Shown here: piece by piece, positions 22,838 through 31,641 of the stretch
How the letters are laid out: each line of letters opens with the position of its first letter
How positions within the stretch are numbered: the stretch's first letter is position 1
Assembly: GCF_047948215.1 (NCBI RefSeq)
Contig: NC_134455.1
Span: 292,417,647-292,481,646, forward strand
Reading direction: 5' to 3'
DNA length: 64,000 nucleotides
Source of the DNA: Lycorma delicatula
Lineage: Eukaryota > Arthropoda > Insecta > Hemiptera > Fulgoridae
Notes under the pieces: model-generated
Told to the model about the DNA's origin: nothing
The model's database searches: none
The model's input: only the letters and a program-made list of their open reading frames with translations
Made by a program: the position numbers and the translations under genes

Positions 22838-25800
22838 TTTTTTTTTAGTTTGAAGCTTGGCATCTAAGGTCTATAGGCTGTTTATTTCATTTAATCATTG
22901 AACCATAATTACAACTATAATTTTTCATATACTACAAAAAAGCTTTACAGCTCTTAGAAACTTGATGGTTCAGTTATAGCCAGGTGATCACTTGTAAGGT
23001 CTTCCATGATATTACCTTTCGACCCATATTTGGATTTGAGGTCGGTATGTAGATTTCATTCTTCAATTATGTGTTTCATTATCAGTAGGCCTCCATAAGA
23101 GCAAATAGGCTGTTACAGTTCCTGGAGAAGATAGGACAAAGTTATTCTTAGCCCCATTCTTAGCCTAGTGATACCCCATTCTTGCCTAGTGATACAAACT
23201 TGCTCATGTCAGCTGCACCCACCAGTCTTAGACCACCTATCTACACCTTGCTTGATAGCGTGTAGTTTTGTTTGCGAGTCAGCCAAAGTCTGCTGCCATA
23301 CAGAGATAATGTTTGTTGAGGCTGCATTCTTCATATCTTCAGGCAACATTTTCCACTGACAAGTTGTTTGCAGTGGTATTAGCATCAGCATCTGCTTCCT
23401 CATTGTCTTGAATCCAAACATGGCCAGGGCTCCAGATGAAAATGAGTGAGGAGCTTCGGTATCTTAGGTGTGGCACAGATCAAAGATCGTCCTGAGTAAT
23501 GGATCAGTTGTTGATTTGTGGTCTAAGGCAGATAAGAAACTCAATAAATCTGTACAGATGACTAATCTGATGATACCACGGGTTTTGCAGAGCACAACTC
23601 TTTCCACGCAGCATACATTTCAGCAGTGTATATGCTCACCTCCCTTTGAAGTGTCTATGTATGGGGAGGAATCCTGTTAACAAAATGGTACAACCTACTC
23701 CTCTATCTTTGATCCACCAGTGTAAATGATCAAGTGATCTGACACTTACTCACCAAGAACAGATCTAAACAGAACTCTCAATTCTGTTGGGCAGCATGTT
23801 TTCTTGTTACCATTTGAGATATCCCAATCATAGTAAAGACTCTTCATCATCCAAGGAGGGGCTTCACAGTATTTGTAAAGGAGCACCTTTGGCATTTTGA
23901 TACTGTAGCATTCAGTTAATTCAGTAGCATGGATGATGGGTGAATGAGTGGGTGTATAGCATTATTTGTAAACTTCTTTCAGTTTTGGTGATATCGTACT
24001 TGCATAGATCAGATGATTAGGAAGAGATAAAATTTTCATTGTGTATTTTAGTATCATATTGTTCCATCCAATGTCTAATGTTGTTATGCCTGTTTCATAA
24101 TACAGGCTTGCAGAAGAACTTGTGCAAAATGCCACCAATGCATACAGTAGACCTGCATTCTGTAAAGAGTCTAACTTTTTTAAGTACAATTTCCTGGCTG
24201 ATGAGTATGCTATGCATCCATAGTCGAACTTAGTATTATCCAACTTAGTAGGACCTCTCCATCAGTTCTCCAGTTTACATGGAAGATATACTTCATATTC
24301 AAAACTGACTGGCATCCAGGTGATAGATGATAATCTATTTGTGGCCTCCATGTTAAACATCTGTCGAAATCTTGACCAAGAAATTTAACATTGTCTTTAA
24401 ACTGTAGGCAGAGCCATTTAAAGTCAGGAGTGGGTCCGGATGCTGCTTCCTTTTTCAATGGAAATGAACACAGATGGTTTTAGCTATGGAAAATGAAAAG
24501 CCAATGTTTGTGGCATTTGACACTAATTTGTCCATTCATTTGCATTTTCCATTTAATCATCGCATGTGGTGTGGCAGAATAGAATAGAGCTAGATCATCT
24601 ACACAGATGAATTTTCATACTGACGCTTCTATGCCATTGAATATGGCATTACTTGCAATGATGAATAGAATATCACTAAGATGAGACCCCCTGCAGTACC
24701 CCATTTTCAGGCTCGTCGGTTTGACAGTGACTGTACTTGAAAAGTTCTGTCTTTGAGAAAGCTGGAGATGAATTTTGGAAAATTTCATTTAAACTTCCAT
24801 TCATGCAGTCATCTGAAAATGATAAATCTCCAAGTTTTATCAAACGCTTTCTGTAGAGCGAAGAATACAGAATTTAGAGTGACTTCAGATTGATCAGTGG
24901 TGTTTTCCAGATTGATCAGTTGATCAAATGGAATGATGTTACAATACCAACATTGGTGTACTTGTAAGAGGTTGTCTTTTTCAAGGCACTACGTGAGCCG
25001 GAGTTAACCATTTTTTCCAGTACTTTTCCTAAACAGCATGTTAAAGACATGGGGTGGTAGTTTCCCATTTTCCAGGAATCTTTGTCAGATTTCAAGAGAA
25101 GAATGACCACAGCTTCTTTCCAAACCTTGGAATAGTTTCCCTGTATCCAAATATCACTGTATATTAGTAATCTGGTCAGTAGTGTGTTTGGTAGTCGATT
25201 CATTATACTGTAAATAATGTTATCTAATCCCGCTGCTGTGTCTTCACCAGCTTGGATGGTAGATTGCAGCTTGGTACTTGTGATTGACACATTGTAGGCA
25301 TAATCTGAGTTTGTGTCAAAATTAAGATCTCATTCTCCTTCTTGTCATTTCAAAAGGAAAGCTTCTGGATAGCTAGTGGATTTACTAACATGAGCATATT
25401 GTATAGCTAGAGAATTAGCAATGTCTTCTGCTTTGCAGATTAATTCTTCTTTGTGTTCTATACATGTAAGGGGACTGAACACTGAATTGCCTGAAATTAT
25501 TTGGATTTTCTAAAATACATCCGTGACTAGGGTAGATCGTTATATTTCTGATATACTTCTCCCAGCTAGATCATTTCTAATATTTTTCAGCAGCTTGAAG
25601 ACGCTTGAAAGTAACTTTATATCTGTTAAGAGTTTTCTTTTTACTCTTATTGTCTCCATGATCTTCCCATTCCACCAAGCTACCAGAATTCTGGGGATGG
25701 ACTACCACCTATACTTGGAATGAATTACCCTGCAGCAGATGTGATAGAGGAAATTAGATTTGTTAACGTCTTTCTTCCATGTTACTACTGACATCAACAG

Positions 25801-26600
25801 GTAGTATGCTGCTATTGAATCCTGACCAATCAGCACGATCTAAACACCAACGCCTCAATGAGCACACAATCTTCTTTGGGCTATCTGATAATATCACTAG
25901 CAAAAAGTGATCGCTTCCATAAAGATTTGGGAGCACTGTCCACGATAATTGTAGGACAAAGCTTGGACAGTAGTTCAAAATATCTATGACCGAGAATGTA
26001 CTGCTCCCATCGCTGAAGTGTGTACTCGCTCCATTGTTTAAAAGAACTTGGTCGTTGTCGAAGAGTAGGCTGTCCATTATGAATCCAGAATAGTTAGTAC
26101 TACTGCATCCTCAGGTCAAACTATGGGCATTAAAGTTCCATGTTAAGAGAAATGGAGGAGTTGGTTGTCGAAGTCTTGGAGGGCTTCATTTCACCATGAG
26201 TAGTCTGGTAAATAAAGAGAGCAAACGTCAACTCCAAAGGTTGATGTACAGATACTGCTACTGCTTGCAAAGGTGTAGTGAGTGGAAGATTCCTCACAGC
26301 ATGCATGTTACTGATGAATATAACAACTCCTCCTTTAGTTCTGATACCGGGTTTCACATCACAATGAAACGATCTGAATCCTCTCAAATTGAGATGTTCA
26401 TCTGGCAAAGTGCATTCCTTGAAGACATACACAAAAGGGTATATGCTTGGCCAGGAGGATTTTCAGTTCACAGTAGTGAGAAACACAGTCATTTATATTC
26501 CGTTGAAGGATGTTCTTCATTGTTGGTATGTAATCCAAAATGTGACAATGTGAGGCAGTTGCTTACTTTCATGGTTTTCCTTTCAGCCAGCCTTTCTTTT
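22838..26600 (-). pseudogene. I-clade LINE ORF2: endonuclease, RT, RNase H, C-terminus (decayed)
   Basis: Read on the minus strand in order: an endonuclease start (ILQRNIND, about 26510), PDEHLNLRGFRSFHCD, KGGVVIFIS, LTTPLQAVAVSVHQPLELTF, NNGASTHFSDGSSTFSVID and GSDHFLLV (to about 25760). RT follows: AAGLDNIIYSIMNRLP, VWKEAVVILLLKSDKDSWKM, SLTCCLGKVLEKMVNS, ALQKAFDKTWRF and CVDDLALFYSA (catalytic DD at 24594-24599). Then FLGQDFDRCLTWRPQIDYHL, FDYGCIAYSSARKLYLKKL and NAGLLYALVAF. The RNase H domain reads IIYTGGSK (23707-23730; the usual first Asp is Gly) and ICTDLLSFLSALD. The C-terminal IKFLRAVKLFCSI lies near 22930, followed by an A-rich 3' tail (T run on plus, 22838-22847). At about 3.7 kb it is close to full-length ORF2. 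Many stops and frameshifts show it is inactive. RNase H plus an APE-type endonuclease places it in the I superfamily. Confidence 0.85.
23152..23194. repeat. 21-22-bp tandem duplication
   Basis: ccccattcttagcctagtgata (23152-23173) is followed directly by ccccattcttgcctagtgata (23174-23194), differing by one missing base. It lies between the RNase H and C-terminal parts of the I-clade LINE and probably arose after the element died. Confidence 0.8.
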
Positions 26601-26689
26601 TTCAACTTGGTTTGCTTGTATTTATGTTTTCCCCAAAATCAGAGTGGTCACTGGCACTAATGATGACCATGTTAAGAACATGGTCACCA

Positions 26690-28090
26690 TTACAGGCAAA
26701 CAAAAAAAAAAAAGTATTCATGGAGATAAAGAACGGGCTCACTGAGCTTTCTGATCTACTAGAACTCTCCAATGTGAAAAGAAAAATTAAATGCATGAGA
26801 GCTGCTGTGGATGCTTCCTCGAGCACTGCAGATCTGGATGAGGGAAGGGTGATAGTTGCTAGATCGGATTCTGATCTGCTAGGGGATTCTGGTGGTAGGA
26901 AGGAACCCCTCATCCACGAGCAGACTCAACCAGGCACCCATCCAAACTCGAACCTTCTACTAGCGGAACTGGAGACATTCGTAGAAACTAAGAAGGGCAA
27001 ATAAAGGGGCAAAGCTCTGAAGATAAAAAGGCTGCAAAGGAGCAACAAAAATCTTCCAGAGCAGCGAAAACAAGAAAAAAGGAAGAGTTGTAAAAAAGTG
27101 ATCCTAATAAAAAATATTGAACTTATGCCGAAGCCATCACTCAAATCTGTAAGAAGCTGATACTGGAGGAGGCAGGCGGAAGTAGTGGCAACAAGAAAGA
27201 ACAGAGCGGGAGACGTTCTGCTCAAGCTTGGGAGTGGCACCAGCGACGAGGGGACAAGGGGAGCGCCTGGGGCCTCCAGGCTGGTGAAAAAATACAATTT
27301 CAATAAAATCGACGAAAATAGATTCACAGAAAAGATCTCCTTAGGGGCGTTTATCTTTGGGAACTTCACCATCGGGGGAGGGGCCGCTGGCGCTGAAGGG
27401 CTGGTTGCTTCGACCATGCAGCTGATCGCTTCTGCATGCGACGCCTCCCTGCCCACGATGGGCCGAGTCACCGGAAGCAACCCGTATACTGGTGAACACC
27501 GCAGATTGCAGGACTGCGCCTACAGGAGGCGGCAGGTAGGCAAAAAGCGTGAGACTATTGCCGGGAGGAACGGATTCGCACGTTCTCGCTTGTCAAGAAA
27601 ACTGGAACCGCAAGGTCGGAGGTCGATGAACCACATGGCTTATCTCTCTCATCAGACCGTGAGCTGAGCGGCGGAATGGAGAGCTAGACTTGACTTAGCT
27701 ACTTACAGCTACGTGACTTAGTTTTAAGCAGGTCACGGGTACTTCCGCGGTTTTCTCTACACCAAAGGAAATCGCCGTCCCTCGACAGCCTCTATTGCCC
27801 CGGAGTTCAGGAAGACGCCTAGTATACCTTTTTCAAGTGTCCTCGGTGGGTGGCAGATCGAGGAACACTAGAGGCGGGGATCTCGGACACTGATGATGAT
27901 GATGCTTTGGATCACAATGTGGTTGCGATGATGCTTCGTATTCTGAGCAGCTGGGAGAGTGTGGACCGATTCGTCAGGGGTATTCCCAGGGTCAAGAAGG
28001 GCGATCTGGATAGTCCTGAGGCAGGTGCAAACATAATGGCAGCCTTCTCAGGCTAGGACAGGAGAACTTGGCTCGAAGTAATGTGTAAAA
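26690..28090 (+). pseudogene. R1-clade LINE, internally deleted (ORF1 joined to ORF2 fragments)
   Basis: Plus frames give an ORF1-like leader (EIKNGLTELSDLLELSNVKR, coiled-coil-like, 26719-27001) and TYAEAITQ, then in the 27185 frame ATRKNRAGDVLLKLGSGT, an R1-type ORF1 motif. The same 160-codon frame (27185-27667) then continues with IDENRFTEKISLGAFIFGN, AEGLVASTMQLIASACDASL and, one frame away, KQPVYW and TPQIAGLR, which belong to the ORF2 linker between endonuclease and RT. The end of ORF1, the whole endonuclease, and then the RT (between about 27670 and 27700) are missing. The C-terminus resumes with GHGYFRGFLYTKGN, a zinc-knuckle remnant, and WESVDRFVRGIPRVKKGDL (stop 28054-28056). It is GC-richer than its surroundings and distinct in sequence from the R1 copy at 3.8 kb. 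Confidence 0.75.
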
Positions 28091-28260
28091 GATCGTGGAT
28101 ACGGGTGTTCTTTGGTCGTCAGTTTCAATTAATTATACATCTCAGGAATGGTCGACCTGAAGCTGTGCAAGACTCTTCATTTACATTCGTACATATCATG
28201 CTCATTCATCCTCTGACATAATACCTTACAGTAATTACAGAGATTAAACAGAAAAAAAAG
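28091..28260 (+). mobile_element. tRNA-derived SINE, 5'-truncated copy A, with target site duplication
   Basis: The copy is bounded by aagtaatgtgtaaaa (28076-28090) and aagtaatatgtaaaa (28261-28275), a 15-bp target duplication with one mismatch. It starts at gatcgtggatacggg, contains the family core (tttcaattaa, acatctcaggaatggtcgac) and ends in an A-rich tail (gattaaacagaaaaaaaag). It lacks the tRNA-like head. It inserted into the 3' region of the R1 copy just after its ORF2 stop. Confidence 0.85.
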
Positions 28261-28275
28261 AAGTAATATGTAAAA

Positions 28276-28440
28276 TGGTTCTGAGCCAAGTCCTGGTAGA
28301 AAGGAGACCGGTATTAGCTGGTAGTCTGCTGATGGTGTTTTGATAAGACCACCAGTGGGAGCTCGTGTGTAGATGTTTTTCCAACTCCTTCTCAGAGATG
28401 AAAAAAATTATTAATATTTCTTTTAAAAACATTACGTCCT
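28276..28440 (+). mobile_element. Probable continuation of the R1-clade 3' UTR beyond the SINE
   Basis: The sequence after the SINE target duplication (ggttctgagccaagtcctgg, then gaccggtattagctgg and gggagctcgtgtgtagatg) keeps the higher GC content of the R1 copy and falls to AT-rich background near 28440. It is best read as the same 3' UTR split by the SINE. The exact 3' end is not certain. Confidence 0.5.
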
Positions 28441-29085
28441 GTACTTCTATTTTCTTAGTATCAAACAATTTTTTTTGTATTTTATTACATTAGTCTGAAA
28501 ATACTTAAAGAATCAGTGAAGAAATTAATTTTATTGATTAAATTAATTATTATTATTTTATTAACTGTAATATTTTTGATAACCATTCAGTGTTTTTTAT
28601 TAGATTTTTTTTGATTTGGTGTAATTAATGAATACGAATAAAATCAAACCATAATAATTAAAAGTTAATAGAAAAGAAAATGAATTAATTTAATAAGCAA
28701 ATAATTCACATATTTATATTATTTTGTATTCTCAATCAATTTTTCTACAAAACTATAAGCAGTAAAATTATTATCTTTAACTAGTTATTAAGGTGAGATG
28801 TATTTAGAAAAAAAAAACAGTCAAAGGACAGAGGTTTCAACTATAATACTTTTTTTTTTGTTTTGTAATACAGTAGTATTTATTCTAACAGCATCACCTT
28901 TTGAATGTAAATAGTGCATGATCAATGAATAGTGAACGTATTATATTTAGTGCACCTTAGAACTGTGATTTCCTTTATAGACAATGCACTTAATGAAATA
29001 TATTAAGCTTATTTATTTTTTTAACTTAAAATTGCAGTTTTTTTTATTATGTAATATATATTTGTGTCTATGTATACACCTGTAC

Positions 29086-29122
<37 letters not shown>

Positions 29123-29414
29123 TAAATATGTTACTCTTATGCATGCATTTATTTCTATGTAGTCTTAAATAGATCATGTATGAATATAATGTATATTTCC
29201 TAAGTATTGTACACAATACCGCACACTTGGCAGCCTACATCTCCTACATGGAGATTATTTACTAATTGTGAATTTTACCAGACATTGTGTTTAAAATCCA
29301 TATTAAATTAGCTTGTGCCACTATTTTTATATCAAACTGTGTTCATCATTCTTTTTAGTTTCATTTATAATTGTTAAACAATAAATTACAATAAATATAA
29401 TAGCCATTTTATGT
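28441..29414. other. AT-rich stretch with (TA)n repeat
   Basis: A (TA)n tract lies at about 29090-29119. The minus frame 29216-29013 is an artefact of that tract. Nothing else was recognised. Confidence 0.6.
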
Positions 29415-29577
29415 GGCAGTTACCTTTATATGGATTTGAATACTAGATTGTGGATACTGTTGTTCTTTGGTGGTTGGGTTTCAATTAACCACACATCTCA
29501 GGAATGGTCGACCTGAGACTGTTCAACACAAAATTTCATTTACATTCATACATATCACCCTCATTCATCCTCTAGTA
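29415..29577 (+). mobile_element. tRNA-derived SINE, copy B (5'- and 3'-truncated)
   Basis: It starts at ggcagttacctttatatgga, the position just after box B in the full-length copy D. It runs through gaatactagattgtggatac, the shared core and the catatcaccctcattcatcc block, then breaks off at tcctctagtaat before the usual tail. The core is nearly identical to copy C over about 30 bases. Confidence 0.8.
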
Positions 29578-29672
29578 ATATATATATGTATATATAGACA
29601 TGGAGAGATATTTTGATGGAGTAAATGAACAGTCCACTGAATGGATAAATTTGTTCAGAACTACAAGAGGTA

Positions 29673-30972
29673 GATCAAATAGTAAGTTACACCCTTGAAT
29701 TGAATGGGATATATTAGTTAATGTATTATGGTGACAGCACTGGTTGTGTTGTTGTCTTCACGCTCCCCCAGCAGCAATTCTGTACGACATTCAGTATGTG
29801 TGTAGTGTTGTCAATATGGTATGTCCTCTAGAGATTTCATCCAGCATAGAAGTGTGTTCAGCAGTCCAATTTGTGGGCAAAAAATGCAGTTGTTATTGAG
29901 GTATACGGTGAGAATGCAATGTCACGCCCCATGATCACTAAATGGTGCCAATTGTTCAGAAACGGAAGAACAAACGTGAGTGATGAACTTCGTGCTGGGT
30001 GTCCTTCAACTGCAAAAATGACGGCTAATGTGGAATAAGTGAATGAAATGATCACGATAAACTGGCGCATTAAAATTACAGAGATTTCTAGTGAACTTAA
30101 TACTAGTTATGGTAGTGTGTGTGTGTGCGATTATTCATGGCTTGTAATTATTCATCAGCTCAGTTACTGTATGATGTGTGCATGATGGGTGCCACATCTG
30201 TTGACTGACAACCACAAACACCAACGTTTTGCATCTGCTCTTTCTTTTCTTCAATGTTATTCCAGGACTGATCCACAATTTTTAAAACAAATCATCAAAG
30301 GGGATGAAAGCTGGGTGCTTCATTACACTCCTGAGGCTAAACAAGCATCACATGAATGGAGACACAAAAATTCACTGCAGCCAAAAAAAGTGAAAACATC
30401 CCCACATGTACGAAAGTTTATGCTGACAGTCATTTTCAATTCTGAGGGAGTTATTTTCAGTGAATTTATGCTCCGAGGAACAACAGTCAATGCCAAATCT
30501 TACTGTGAGAATTCAAAAAAATTGCATAAAGCCATTAAAGATCGAAGACCCAGAAGATTGAGCGATGGGATTGTTTTTCTTCAAACAATGCTACTCCTCA
30601 TTCAGCCCATGTGATAAAGGAATTACTGCAAAAATTAAAGTGGGAACTGTGGTCTCATCCACCCTACAGTCCTGACCTAGCACCCTCTGACTACCACCTG
30701 TTTAGTCCCTCAAGTGAGACCTGGGAGGAGAGTGTTTCGCTAATGAAGAACTGAAGGAAGCGGTCTTTAAATGGTTGAAGGAAATTGGACAAACTTTTTA
30801 CGAGAGTCTAATTGAAAAACTCGTCAAAAGGTATGAAAAGTGTTTAGAAAAGCTTGGTGATTATGACAAAAAATAGTTAAAAATTGTAGTTTGTTGTTCA
30901 ATAAAAAAAAATTGTCGTGTAAATATGTGTTTGTTTCATACAGGGGGTGTAACTTACTTTCTGATTGTTCCT
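29673..30972 (+). mobile_element. Complete but inactive mariner transposon
   Basis: The left end has gatcaaatagtaagttacaccc (29673-29694). The right end has the complement gggtgtaacttactttctgatt (30945-30966), matching at 19 of 22 positions. The right inverted repeat may extend to about 30972. A TA precedes the left repeat (29671-29672), as expected for the mariner target. The 1.3-kb length and one transposase pseudogene between the repeats are normal for mariner. Confidence 0.8.
29816..30876 (+). pseudogene. Mariner transposase, D,D34D, frameshifted
   Basis: The N-terminal HTH region reads YGENAMSRPMITKWCQLF with RNGRTNVSDE and AGCPSTA. After stops comes WVPHLLTDNHKHQRFASAL and then the DDE core. 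The first catalytic Asp is in KGDESWVLHYTPEAKQ (codon 30303-30305). The second block reads NNATPHSAHVIKELL: compared with the usual D-N-A-x-P-H there is a one-base loss at about 30583, and the Asp codon has become Asn. The third Asp is in PDLAPSDYHLF (near 30689). The spacing between the second and third catalytic positions is 34 residues, which defines mariner. A further frameshift follows DYHLF. The C-terminus FKWLKEIGQTFYESL ends in YDKK and a stop (30874-30876). Confidence 0.9.
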
Positions 30973-31089
30973 TGCAATTGGGTTTTTAAATATATTTAAT
31001 GATATTAAAAGCTATTTCATAAAAAAAAAACTTATTATAATTTAATAAAACTAATTTATAATTTAATTTTGTCATGGTAAATCAGTTGT

Positions 31090-31340
31090 TTAACAGCTGA
31101 TTTTTGAAGTCGAAGGTTCTGAGATTCAAATGCTAGTAAAAGTTAGTTACTTTTATTCAGATATGAGTACTAGACAGTGGATACCGGTATACTATGGTGG
31201 TTGGGGTTCAATTAACCACACATCTCAGGAATGGTCAGCCACAGTCTGTACCAGACTACACTTCATTTACATGTCATACACATCATCCTCATCTCATTGG
31301 GCCACGGGAGGGGGGGGTTTACTTATTGTTCATTAGTTGA
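31090..31340 (+). mobile_element. tRNA-derived SINE, copy C
   Basis: A degraded tRNA-like head (cagctgatttttgaagtcga, then gagattcaaatgctagtaaa) precedes the body (gagtactagacagtggatac, ttcaattaaccacacatctc, catcctcatctcattgg). The 3' end differs from the family tail and runs into a G-rich patch (about 31300-31317). It is followed directly by copy D in the same orientation. Confidence 0.75.
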
Positions 31341-31349
31341 ACAGATTGC

Positions 31350-31641
31350 ATCCAGAGGTTGGTCTAGTGGTGAACGTGTCTTCGCAAATCAGCTGATTTC
31401 AAAGTCAAGAGTTCCAACGTTCAAATCCTAGTAAAGGCAGTAACTTTTATATGAATTTGAATACCAGATTGCGGATACCAGTGTTCTTTGGTGGTTGGAT
31501 TTTAATTAACCACACATCTCAGAATTGGTCAACCTGAGACTTTACAAGACTACACTTCACTTTCACTCATACATGTCATCCTCATTCATCCTCTGAAGTA
31601 ATACTTGACATTGATTCCTAGAGGCTAAACAGGGGAAAAAA
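31350..31641 (+). mobile_element. tRNA-derived SINE, copy D (full-length reference copy)
   Basis: It has a tRNA-like head with an A box at tggtctagtggtgaacg (31360-31376) and a B box at cgttcaaatcc (31418-31428, 9 of 11 to GGTTCGAATCC), spaced as in a tRNA promoter. The body follows (ccagattgcggatacc, accacacatctcag, catcctcattcatcctctga). The tail is gaggctaaacaggggaaaaaa. About 290 bp long with internal pol III promoter boxes, this is the best copy of the family here. Confidence 0.85.
31360..31428 (+). promoter_or_regulatory. Pol III A and B boxes of the SINE head
   Basis: A box tggtctagtggtgaacg and B box cgttcaaatcc are about 41 bases apart. This fits an internal tRNA-type promoter that would drive SINE transcription. 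The head does not fold convincingly into a functional tRNA, so it is not called as a tRNA gene. Confidence 0.65.

Noticed and set aside
26196..26660. 154-codon plus-strand frame
   Set aside because: It lies antisense to the endonuclease domain of the minus-strand I-clade LINE and has no features of its own.
26926..27480. 184-codon minus-strand frame
   Set aside because: It is antisense to the plus-strand R1-clade copy, whose motifs are clear. The minus translation is low-complexity S/F/L.
31354..31435. Possible tRNA gene
   Set aside because: A and B boxes are present, but the sequence does not form a convincing cloverleaf and is the head of a repeated SINE.
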